Below are positions 16,858 through 23,728 of a stretch of DNA of 64,000 nucleotides, piece after piece. Every line of letters begins with the position of its first letter. The first letter of the stretch is position 1. The notes under the pieces were generated by a model. That model made no database searches. It was not told the DNA's origin and worked only from the letters and a program-made list of their open reading frames with translations. The position numbers and the translations under genes are program-made. This stretch comes from QIAW01 sp035487295 (lineage in GTDB: Bacteria; Acidobacteriota; Terriglobia; Terriglobales; Acidobacteriaceae). The stretch covers positions 62,001 to 126,000 of the forward strand of contig DATHMH010000017.1 in assembly GCA_035487295.1 (NCBI GenBank), written 5' to 3'.

Positions 16858-17207
16858 ACTCTTGTCTCTAAACGTCCGAAAAACGTAATGAGCACCGCTG
16901 TGGTTACCGCAGCCGCTAGCACGCCGAGAGCGACATGATTGTGCTTTTTCCTCAGAAGCAAAATCAAGGGAAGCTGCCAGATCAATTGTGTAGCTCCAAG
17001 GAAATAGAAAAAATAGAACACCATTCGTGGACCGCTGGAATAGAAAATATCTCCTGATAACCACCAGTTAGTTCCAAAGATCACAGCAAGATTGATCGCG
17101 ATCCCAAGCAGGAACCCCAACACCACCTGAAGGCCTTTGGATAAAGAGCCAAACGCTATACTTATTCCCGTAGGCGAGCTTCCTTTCACTGTTTCATCCG
17201 TTGACAT
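16854..17207 (-). CDS. Small membrane protein, tandem paralogue A
   Basis: A 117-residue protein starting MSTDETVKGSSPTG, then spans GLQVVLGFLLGIAINLAVIFG, MVFYFFYFLGATQLIWQLPL and VALGVLAAAVTTAVLITFFG. It is paralogous to the following gene. ATG 17207 lies inside the last codons of the radical SAM gene (14-base overlap), so expression is coupled. A longer frame to 17261 exists but would overlap the radical SAM gene more and lacks the paralogue's N-terminal form. Function unknown. Confidence 0.82.
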   Translation of the reverse strand: MSTDETVKGSSPTGISIAFGSLSKGLQVVLGFLLGIAINLAVIFGTNWWLSGDIFYSSGPRMVFYFFYFLGATQLIWQLPLILLLRKKHNHVALGVLAAAVTTAVLITFFGRLETRV

Positions 17208-18621
17208 GTGCAAACTCCGCCTTCCTGCGCAGCGGCTCCAACCGCGTCTTCTCCAGATCATCGCGGTAAAACAGATTGTAAGTATCGAACGGAATCAGCC
17301 GGCCATCGGGATGAACGATATGCACGCAGGTCTTCTTCACCGAGCGCACATCGAAAGAATGAGCGTCAATAAACTGCATGATGATGACGCGGAAGACGCT
17401 CTCGTATCCCAGGCCCTCGGGTACCAGCACCTGGGGCAGGCAGCACAGCAGCTCGCGCAGGCTGCCCGCGCCCGAGCGGGGCGAGTGGTTGGTGGCGAAG
17501 AGCTTGAACAGGTTCTGGCGGATGGCCTCTTCCTGCTCGTAGAGGATCGTGTTGCGCCCGGCGTTGATGAGCACCTCGGGAGGAATCATGCTGGTCAGCG
17601 GCGTGACCTTGCCGTTCAGCTTGAGGGCGTAAGCCATGGCCAGCGAATCAGGGTGGCAGGGGACGGGGATGATGTCTTCCGGTTTAAAGACGCTGCTCTG
17701 CTCCAGGATCTTGCGCCGGACTTCGGTCAGCGTGAGCCGGTCCGTTGCGGGGTTGAAATCTTCCAGGCGTCCGGCGTCTTGAATAGGTTGAAACGTCACA
17801 CCACGCACGCAGGGCTGCTGTAAGGCGTAGTCAACAACTTTGCCAATCTCGTGGTCGTTCAGCCCTTTTTTCAAGGTCACCACCAGATTCGTCGAGATGT
17901 TATGGCGGTTCAGCTTCTCGATAGCCTGTTCGCGCACCCGGCGCAGGTCGGCGCCACGCAAGGCCATCAGCGGCTCGCGCTCGAAGGAATCAAACTGAAG
18001 ATAGACCTCAAAATCTTCTCTGTACTCGGCCAGTTGGCGGACAAAATCTTCTTCCTTCGCGATACGCACTCCGTTGGTGTTCACCATGAGATGGCGAATA
18101 GGCCGCGCTTTGGCCAGCTCAATCACCTTGAAAAAATCGGGATGCATCGTCGGTTCGCCGCCGGAGAGCTGCACCACATCGGGCCTGCCCTCGTTGCGGA
18201 CGACGGCGTCGAGCATTTTTTCAATCAGCGCGAGGTCGCGGAATTGCTGCCGCTCCGGGCCGCTGGAGGCGTAGCACACTGGGCAGCGTAGATTGCAGTA
18301 GTCGCAAATTTCAATCAGCGTCAGGCAGGAGTGCTGTTCGTGATCGCTGCACAGGCCGCAATCGTAAGGGCATCCCCAGTGCACCGGCGTGTTGTAGACC
18401 AGCGGCATCTCCGGCGGCTTGATGAAGACCTCGCGCGAGCGGCGGTAGTAATCCACGTCATCGGCAATGAGCACGCGCTCATGGCCGTGCTGCGGGCAGC
18501 GCTTGAGCAGAAAAACTTTCCCGTCCTGAAAAACCGTCTTGGCTTCGATCTTCTGAAAACAAGTCGAGCAGATCGAAACGACCACGTCGTAGAAAAGATA
18601 AGGACGAACCTTATCGGTCAT
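17194..18621 (-). CDS. Radical SAM protein of the tetraether lipid synthase (Tes/MJ0619-like) type
   Basis: A 475-residue radical SAM enzyme. The N-terminal metal-binding part has C18-S-T-C21 and C42-P-Q-H45 (rubredoxin-like position). An extra cysteine cluster follows (C84-P-Y-D-C88-G-L-C91, C99, C106), then the SAM-binding C109-N-L-R-C113-P-V-C116 and SGGEP (153-157). This arrangement is that of the MJ0619 group, which includes archaeal Tes, the enzyme that joins lipid tails by C-C bonds into membrane-spanning tetraethers; the group was earlier annotated as pterin methylases. Acidobacteria contain iso-diabolic acid and are linked to branched tetraethers, so a tail-to-tail coupling role is a plausible inference. 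ATG overlaps the upstream stop (ATGA). Confidence 0.88.
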   Translation of the reverse strand: MTDKVRPYLFYDVVVSICSTCFQKIEAKTVFQDGKVFLLKRCPQHGHERVLIADDVDYYRRSREVFIKPPEMPLVYNTPVHWGCPYDCGLCSDHEQHSCLTLIEICDYCNLRCPVCYASSGPERQQFRDLALIEKMLDAVVRNEGRPDVVQLSGGEPTMHPDFFKVIELAKARPIRHLMVNTNGVRIAKEEDFVRQLAEYREDFEVYLQFDSFEREPLMALRGADLRRVREQAIEKLNRHNISTNLVVTLKKGLNDHEIGKVVDYALQQPCVRGVTFQPIQDAGRLEDFNPATDRLTLTEVRRKILEQSSVFKPEDIIPVPCHPDSLAMAYALKLNGKVTPLTSMIPPEVLINAGRNTILYEQEEAIRQNLFKLFATNHSPRSGAGSLRELLCCLPQVLVPEGLGYESVFRVIIMQFIDAHSFDVRSVKKTCVHIVHPDGRLIPFDTYNLFYRDDLEKTRLEPLRRKAEFAHVNG

Positions 18622-18854
18622 GGCTTAGACCTCGAACCGCGAATGGCCCGGACCAGCATAAGCAGAAATCCGAGCAGGGTAGCGATAACCCCGATGACAA
18701 AACCTCCAGCCAGGACTGCGGGCAGGTTTCCGCCGGCATTTATGTTCGCTAAAAACAACGCACAAGACGAGCCCGCCAGCACAATGCCGCTAAACAAGAT
18801 CAGCAGGGCCTGCTTCCAGGAAGGAAAGCGCTGTTGGGGCGGCCGATCATTCAT
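18618..18854 (-). CDS. Small two-span membrane protein in the radical SAM operon
   Basis: 78 residues: a short basic N-terminus (NDRPPQQRFPSWKQ), then spans ALLILFSGIVLAGSSCALFL and VLAGGFVIGVIATLLGFLLM, and a basic tail RAIRGSRSKP. Its TGA overlaps the ATG of the radical SAM gene by four bases, so the two are probably translated together. It starts 15 bases after the upstream membrane-protein gene; AAAGGAAA precedes the ATG. No family recognised. Confidence 0.78.
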   Translation of the reverse strand: MNDRPPQQRFPSWKQALLILFSGIVLAGSSCALFLANINAGGNLPAVLAGGFVIGVIATLLGFLLMLVRAIRGSRSKP

Positions 18855-18869
18855 AAGGTTTCCTTTCCT

Positions 18870-19736
18870 CTAAAAATGCCGCCATGAATAGAACAGGGGC
18901 GTGAGCCATTGCAGAAGAAAAAGATAGACGGCCGAAGCTATGCCCCAGATCGTGAGCTGGGGGGCGTCATCGCTGCTGGGTCCTGAAGCGTGCCAGGCCT
19001 GCCAGGCGAATACGGCTACAGCTGCGTCCAGGGCGATTCCCAACGCAAAGAAGCCGGCGTATGAAGCAAAGGGATACGAGGCCAGATTTCGCAGCCGCCA
19101 GAATGTAGTGGCAAAAGTAAAGACCGAAAAGCATGCAGAAAGAATGGGGAACATGAACGGCAGGGCAAGCGCCCAGCGCTCAGCCCGCTGCCGTATGCCA
19201 AGCAATGCGATGCCATAAGGGACCTGGTAAAGCACAAAAGTCATGACCACGATGGGCTTCCAGGGAGCGTAGCTGGAGGTATGGCGCGACAGATTCAGCA
19301 CCAGTAACGCGGCGTGGGCGAGAATCACGATGAGGATCGCCAGCCGGAGATAGGCCAGCCGCTCTTCGATCTCTTTGGTCGATGCTCTTGGGGCCACCGC
19401 TGAAACAGCCAATGAAGCGTCGGCGTTTGCGCCCGAGGTACGCAAGGATTTAGGTCCACGAAACAGCCGCACTGCCAGCCAGACTCCACCAATGGGAACG
19501 AGTATGGTTATGACGAAGAGCGCGAAGATCCACGGCGTATCCGTGCCGTAGGAGCTGGACGAATTCTGCATTAACAATCCAAAACAAATGGAGAGAAACG
19601 ACAGGACAAGAGTCAAAACAACAGTCAGGATGCAAACAATAACGCCCGCGACGATTCGCCATCCGCTTCTGCGCGGCGGGCTCGAGACTACTGGTGGTAA
19701 CTGGGTATCCTGGTTACTTAAGTTAGTGTCTTCCAT
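18870..19736 (-). CDS. Polytopic membrane protein of unknown function
   Basis: A 288-residue protein with about seven hydrophobic spans: IVAGVIVCILTVVLTLVLSF, WIFALFVITILVPIGGVWLA, then after a charged loop LRLAILIVILAHAALLVLNL, IVVMTFVLYQVPYGIALLGI, LALPFMFPILSACFSVFTFA, FALGIALDAAVAVFAWQAW and ASAVYLFLLQWLTPLFY. The N-terminus is Pro/Ser-rich and cytoplasmic-looking. The gene starts 6 bases after the Lgt-like gene and ends 15 before the small membrane protein. No family recognised; operon position suggests a partner of the Lgt-like and radical SAM proteins. Confidence 0.8.
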   Translation of the reverse strand: MEDTNLSNQDTQLPPVVSSPPRRSGWRIVAGVIVCILTVVLTLVLSFLSICFGLLMQNSSSSYGTDTPWIFALFVITILVPIGGVWLAVRLFRGPKSLRTSGANADASLAVSAVAPRASTKEIEERLAYLRLAILIVILAHAALLVLNLSRHTSSYAPWKPIVVMTFVLYQVPYGIALLGIRQRAERWALALPFMFPILSACFSVFTFATTFWRLRNLASYPFASYAGFFALGIALDAAVAVFAWQAWHASGPSSDDAPQLTIWGIASAVYLFLLQWLTPLFYSWRHF

Positions 19737-19742
19737 CTGAGT

Positions 19743-20591
19743 TCAGAACGCTCCTCCTGCCGCTTCTTGCGTTACCTCCGCAACTTCTGTGGAGACAGGC
19801 TTTTGCGGCGTAATCCAGCGGCGTATGTCCTTGGCGTAATAGAGCAAAACCAGCAAGCATATCCATTGAATCGAACCGAGCCCCAGAGCAACATGCACAT
19901 AAGGCTTCAGGGCGTCGCAAGCCAGGCGAAATGCCATGTAGCCGGCCATGAAAAACTTGAAGGCATCGCCGCGCTGGAAGCGGGAAGCAGAATCTTTGCC
20001 GCTGGGTCCCGTTGTTGCCGAAAGTCTTCCTATGCAGCGCGTGATATGTTGCAAAACGGGAATCAGCGCCAGCAGAAAAGCCGTCTCGTAAATCTGTGTG
20101 GGATGGCGGCGCATTCCGTCGCCGAAATCAACGCCCCAGGGCAGGCGCGTGGCTATTCCATAGGTGTTGTCGCTGAGGCCGGTGAGGAAGCACCCAATGC
20201 GTCCGATGGCGATTGCCACGGCCACGGGAATGGCAAACAGATCGCCGGTTGATTGCTTTTCGCCGAGATATTTTTTCACCCACTCCACGGCAATCAGTCC
20301 GCCCACCAGTCCGCCTACGATGCTCTTGCCGCCCATCAGGTAAAAGGGATCGCTTAAGTGCTGCAGCGTTGCCGCCGGGTCTTCCAGCAGGTACATGAAC
20401 TTGGAGCCAATCGCGCCGCCGGCTACCGCGGCCGTAACCACCGACCAGCGCACAGGATCAGCCACGGAGTCGCCGGAGCGCCGCCGCAACCAGAGATAGA
20501 GCAAGATGCCCGCCACGTAGGCGAGACTCTCAAAAAGCAGATGCGGATGAATCCGCACTCCAGCCACGTAAATGTAAACCGGAAAATGCAC
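19743..20591 (-). CDS. Lgt-like (prolipoprotein diacylglyceryl transferase family) membrane protein, divergent
   Basis: 282 residues with several spans and recognisable Lgt motifs: GGKSIVGGLVGG (87-98), GRIGCFLTG (130-138), PWGVDFGDGMRRHPTQIYE (about 151-169). True Lgt moves diacylglycerol from phosphatidylglycerol to a lipoprotein Cys. Here the His of the family motif (SFHGG) is replaced by Val (SIVGG) and the Asn of GRIGNF by Cys, so lipoprotein modification is doubtful. It opens the operon that contains the Tes-like enzyme, so a role in handling a diacylglycerol-type lipid is possible (inference). Being the housekeeping lgt is the alternative, but the substitutions and context argue against it. 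Confidence 0.8.
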   Translation of the reverse strand: MHFPVYIYVAGVRIHPHLLFESLAYVAGILLYLWLRRRSGDSVADPVRWSVVTAAVAGGAIGSKFMYLLEDPAATLQHLSDPFYLMGGKSIVGGLVGGLIAVEWVKKYLGEKQSTGDLFAIPVAVAIAIGRIGCFLTGLSDNTYGIATRLPWGVDFGDGMRRHPTQIYETAFLLALIPVLQHITRCIGRLSATTGPSGKDSASRFQRGDAFKFFMAGYMAFRLACDALKPYVHVALGLGSIQWICLLVLLYYAKDIRRWITPQKPVSTEVAEVTQEAAGGAF

Positions 20592-20619
20592 AAAGCAGCT
20601 CTTCGAGTGAAGTTGTGGG

Positions 20620-20625
20620 ATTATA
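20620..20625 (-). promoter_or_regulatory. Possible -10 element of the Lgt-like/radical SAM operon
   Basis: TATAAT on the minus strand, 28 bases before the ATG of the Lgt-like gene, inside the edge of the repeat at 20632-20718. No clear -35 hexamer stands 16-18 bases further upstream, so this rests on the -10 match only. Confidence 0.3.
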
Positions 20626-20631
20626 ACTTAG

Positions 20632-20718
20632 CAATTAGCGCTTGGCACTTAGCATTTGGCCCCCTCGGCTTGGATTGATGTTTACTGGCCAAATGCTAAG
20701 CGCCAAGTGCCAAGTGCT
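20632..20718. repeat. Inverted repeat between the divergent Lgt-like operon and rsmD
   Basis: GCGCTTGGCACTTAGC and ATTTGGCC (20637-20661) are answered by GGCCAAATGCTAAGCGCC and AAGTGCCAAGTGCT (20687-20718). The whole can fold into a long hairpin covering the divergent promoter area. Same family as 6052-6134. Confidence 0.65.
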
Positions 20719-20724
20719 GTTTTC

Positions 20725-21279
20725 ATGCGAATCATTGCAGGCAAATTTCGCAGCCGGCAGGTGCGCTCGTTGCCCGGGGCCGATCTCCGTCCTACGTCTG
20801 ACCGTTTGCGGGAAACCTTGTTTAACGTGATTGCCGCGGCGCGTCCGATCGAAGGCACTACGTGGCTTGATCTCTTTGCCGGCACCGGCGCGGTGGGGAT
20901 TGAAGCCCTCAGCCGCGGCGCACGAATGGCCTATTTTGCCGAAGCCGCGCGCAAATCGGCAGAGCTGATTTCGCAGAACCTGCGTTCCCTCAAAATCGAC
21001 AGCGGCTTTCAGATTTTTCAGCAAGATGCGGTTGCGGCTATCGCTAAAATTGCTGAGCCAATTGATATCTGTTTCCTTGATCCGCCTTACAAGATGGAAG
21101 AGCAGTACGAAAAAGTTCTCGCCGCTCTGGCCAAAGCACAAGTGGTGGGCGAAAACAGCATCGTCATCGCTGAACATAGCAAACACTTCGATCCTGCGGA
21201 TGGTTATGGACAGCTGCAACGCTTCAGGAAATTGGTCCAGGGCGATGCGGTTTTAAGTTTTTACAAGAGCAACTCTTAG
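20725..21279 (+). CDS. rsmD: 16S rRNA (guanine966-N2)-methyltransferase RsmD
   Basis: RsmD methylates G966 of 16S rRNA. 184 residues from ATG 20725 (MRIIAGKFRSRQVRSLPGAD); upstream in-frame codons lie inside a repeat and are rejected. Motifs: RPTSDRLRETLFNVI, the SAM-binding LDLFAGTGAVGIEALSRGA, and the catalytic FLDPPYK. Length and motifs are typical. It is divergent from the Lgt-like operon. Confidence 0.96.
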   Translation: MRIIAGKFRSRQVRSLPGADLRPTSDRLRETLFNVIAAARPIEGTTWLDLFAGTGAVGIEALSRGARMAYFAEAARKSAELISQNLRSLKIDSGFQIFQQDAVAAIAKIAEPIDICFLDPPYKMEEQYEKVLAALAKAQVVGENSIVIAEHSKHFDPADGYGQLQRFRKLVQGDAVLSFYKSNS

Positions 21280-21431
21280 CCTTCTTCGATTTTGGTATCA
21301 AACTACTGACTTCTATCGATAGATGGTGCATGCTTATCCTGGCATTCCAAAATGCCGGGCCCCTGGCCTAAAGATATTTGAAAAACGATTCTCAGCAACG
21401 ATTTTTCTGCCGGCGGCAAAATCAGAACAAC

Positions 21432-21477
21432 GGATATAAAAACCTTGTTCCAGAGATTACTTAGTAACCCCTCCCCC
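21432..21477 (+). repeat. Direct repeat, copy 1
   Basis: Begins GGATATAAAAACCTTGTTCC, continues AGAGATTACTTAGTAACCCC and ends TCCCC. It matches copy 2 (21529-21578) in most positions, and the internal TTACTTAGTAA is itself palindromic. Confidence 0.65.
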
Positions 21478-21528
21478 CGCACACTCTGGACTCTACGCTC
21501 TCGACGAGACAATCCGCTGGCAATAATG

Positions 21529-21578
21529 GGATACAAAAACCTTGTCCGGAGACTACTCGAGTAATACCCCACCCCTCT
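21529..21578 (+). repeat. Direct repeat, copy 2
   Basis: Begins GGATACAAAAACCTTGTCCG, continues GAGACTACTCGAGTAATACC and ends with a C-rich stretch. Its centre ACTACTCGAGTA replaces the ATTACTTAGTAA of copy 1 and keeps the dyad. Spacing between copy starts is 97 bases. Confidence 0.65.
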
Positions 21579-21748
21579 CAGATAGTCCGGAACAGGGCAA
21601 AAGGCGAGGTAGCCGCTTTGGTTGAATGCTGCATCCTGACATTTGTCATACACGATTGATGACACCCGGCACTGGCCCCACGTCATAATCAAACGGATAC
21701 TAGCAACGAATTCGGGGAAGATATCCCGGCATTCCAACGAGATGCCCC

Positions 21749-22720
21749 ATGAAAACTCGGAGCAAGATCGAAGATTATCTGCAGGTTCTGCTACCCGAAG
21801 TAGCGGCGGAATTCTGCGGCGTAAGCAAATGTTACGGAGAGACGCCTGCCCTCAACAACGTGAGTTTCCGTTTGCATCCGGGAGAGCTGGTTTCGCTCTT
21901 AGGCGCCAACGGAGCGGGAAAAACAACAGCTGTGAAACTGCTGCTGGGCCTGGCAGCGCCGAACCAGGGAAGAGTGCGCATCTTCGGCCAGAGTCCGCAT
22001 ACCGCAGCAGCCAAGATGCGCATTGGCGCGATGTTGCAGGTAGGTAAGGTCCCGGAGACGCTAAAAGTCCGGGAGCACATCGAGCTGTTTTCCTGTTATT
22101 ACCCTCGCCCCCTCCCCCTGGCCACCGTAATAGAAACCGCCGGATTGCAAGGACTGGAAAATCGCCTCTTTGGCGAACTCTCCGGCGGGCAAAAGCAACG
22201 CGTCTTGTTTGCTCTGGCCATCTGCGGCGATCCCGACCTTCTGTTTCTGGATGAGCCCACGGTGGGTCTCGATGTAGACAGCCGGCGGGCCTTCTGGCGC
22301 GAGATTCGCGCGTTTGTAGAGCGCGGGCGCAGCGTGCTGCTCACCACCCATTACCTGGAAGAATCCGATGCCCTGGCTGACCGGATTCTTGTTCTCAATC
22401 GCGGCACGATTGTCGCCGAGGGAACGCCCAAGGAAATCAAGTCTTCGGTTGCAGGGAAAACCATTCGCTGCACCACTGCGCTTTCTGTCCACCAAGTGCA
22501 GGCGATTGCCGGGGTAAGCAGCGTGCGCGTGCAAAAAGACGGCGTTGAGATTCTGACCTCGCGGGCTGAGGCGGTGTTGCGCGAGCTGCTGGCCCGCGAT
22601 GCCTCCCTCGCCAACGTTGAGATCACCGGCACCGGATTGGAAGAAGCCTTTCTGGAAATTACCCGCCGCGATGGCCGGAACAGTCAACGCGAAGCAAGCA
22701 TGGAGAAGATCGCTCTATGA
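21749..22720 (+). CDS. ABC transporter ATP-binding protein (drug/lipid exporter type)
   Basis: A 323-residue ATPase. Walker A GANGAGKT (52-59), signature LSGGQKQR (about 145-152), Walker B LLFLDEPTVGLD (about 164-175), then the H-loop in LLTTHYLEESDALADR. The C-terminal 90 residues form the accessory domain common in ABC-2 exporters (YadG/CcmA/DrrA-like). Its TGA overlaps the ATG of the permease gene (ATGA). The following DesK/DesR-type pair probably controls this exporter, by analogy with such loci. Confidence 0.95.
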   Translation: MKTRSKIEDYLQVLLPEVAAEFCGVSKCYGETPALNNVSFRLHPGELVSLLGANGAGKTTAVKLLLGLAAPNQGRVRIFGQSPHTAAAKMRIGAMLQVGKVPETLKVREHIELFSCYYPRPLPLATVIETAGLQGLENRLFGELSGGQKQRVLFALAICGDPDLLFLDEPTVGLDVDSRRAFWREIRAFVERGRSVLLTTHYLEESDALADRILVLNRGTIVAEGTPKEIKSSVAGKTIRCTTALSVHQVQAIAGVSSVRVQKDGVEILTSRAEAVLRELLARDASLANVEITGTGLEEAFLEITRRDGRNSQREASMEKIAL

Positions 22721-23565
22721 ACAACTCGGCAAACACAGCCAACGTAAATGTGGCCACACTGGATTCCGGAACCTGGGCGCCAGGAACACCCACACGCACC
22801 GTCAAGCAGACGCTACGCATTTATTTCACCGAGGCCAAATCTGAATTTCTGATTCGGCTCCGCCTGCCTGGCTACGTCATACCAACGATTCTCTTCCCAC
22901 TTATCTTCTATTCGCTTTTCGGATTGACCCACAGCCAGGCTGCACTGGCACGAACGACCGTAGGCGCTTATCTGCTGGCTACGTTCGGCAGCTTTGGCGT
23001 AATTGCTATCTCGCTGTTCGGGTTCGGCGTGAGTGTTGCCGTGGAGAGGGGCCAGGGATGGATGATGGTCAAGCGGGCCAGTCCCATGCCGCGATTTGCT
23101 TATTTCGCGGCCAAAATTGCAATGGCCATGCTCTTCAGCCTCGTCATGTTGCTGCTCCTGTTTACCCTGGGCATCGCTGCCGGACATGCGCGCATGCCGT
23201 TCACAGCCTGGGCCGGGCTGTCTGGAACGCTCTTGCTGGGTGTGCTCCCCTTTGCCGCCATGGGGCTGGCCATCGGGTATCTCGCCGGACCAAACTCGGC
23301 CGCGCCAGTGTGCAACCTGATCTACCTGCCTATGTCGTTTGCCTCAGGCCTGTGGACGCCCATCGAGTTTCTGCCTAAGGCCGTGCAACACATCGCACCC
23401 TTTCTGCCCTTTTACCACCTCGGTCAACTGGCGCTCGACCGGATTCGAGGCGGCTTCACCACCGCTGATTGGGTCCACATCGCGGCGTTGACCGGATTTA
23501 CAATTTTCTTTCTAGCGCTGGCAGCAATAGGCTATCGCCGGGATGAGGGAAAGACATACGGGTGA
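22717..23565 (+). CDS. ABC-2 type transporter permease
   Basis: A 282-residue membrane partner of the preceding ATPase. Six spans, with the ABC-2 layout: a cytoplasmic N-terminus, VIPTILFPLIFYSLFGLTHS, the SFGVIAISLFGFGVSVAVER turn with GQGWMMVKRASPMPRFAYFA, and the motif NLIYLPMSFASGLWTPIEFL followed by LPKAVQHIAPFLPFYHLGQL. The last two are typical of DrrB/YadH-like permeases. Substrate unknown. Confidence 0.94.
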   Translation: MNNSANTANVNVATLDSGTWAPGTPTRTVKQTLRIYFTEAKSEFLIRLRLPGYVIPTILFPLIFYSLFGLTHSQAALARTTVGAYLLATFGSFGVIAISLFGFGVSVAVERGQGWMMVKRASPMPRFAYFAAKIAMAMLFSLVMLLLLFTLGIAAGHARMPFTAWAGLSGTLLLGVLPFAAMGLAIGYLAGPNSAAPVCNLIYLPMSFASGLWTPIEFLPKAVQHIAPFLPFYHLGQLALDRIRGGFTTADWVHIAALTGFTIFFLALAAIGYRRDEGKTYG

Positions 23566-23580
23566 GGATTGAATCATCGT

Positions 23581-23712
23581 TCTAAGGTTGAAGTAAGAAG
23601 TTGGAAGTACGATTTGGATAAGAGAATCAAATCAATGAAGATTTTCCTAAATCGTACTTCTTAATTTCAATGACTCAATGCTCCGATGACTCAATGGCTC
23701 AATAGTTTGATA
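23581..23712. repeat. Word repeat with inverted arms before the histidine kinase gene
   Basis: GAAGTACGATTT (23604-23615) and AAATCGTACTTC (23649-23660) are perfect 12-base inverted arms. They are flanked by GATTGAATCATCG and by ATGACTCAATG/TGACTCAATGG words. A related word run (GAATTGGATCATCGGGTAAT) lies between secD and secF. The hairpin may separate ABC transporter and kinase transcription. Confidence 0.55.
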
Positions 23713-23728
23713 CGCTATGCGTTAAAAG

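Larger units (their letters stand above)
21280..21748. other. 469-base gap upstream of the ABC transporter genes, with paired direct repeats
   Basis: No supported gene. A minus-strand frame (21303-21737) is open but has no family features and overlaps the repeats. The gap holds two imperfect ~46-base direct repeats and probably the promoter of the ABC transporter genes, which I cannot place with confidence. Confidence 0.5.

Noticed and set aside
19743..20591. Housekeeping lgt
   Set aside because: Substituted motif residues and its place at the head of the radical SAM operon make this less likely, though it is not excluded.
21303..21737. Open frame of 144 codons on the minus strand
   Set aside because: No recognisable domain, overlaps the two direct repeats, composition unlike neighbouring genes.
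23581..23712. Regulatory operator for the histidine kinase gene
   Set aside because: The inverted arms are part of word-like repeats resembling those in other gaps, so specific regulation is not supported.
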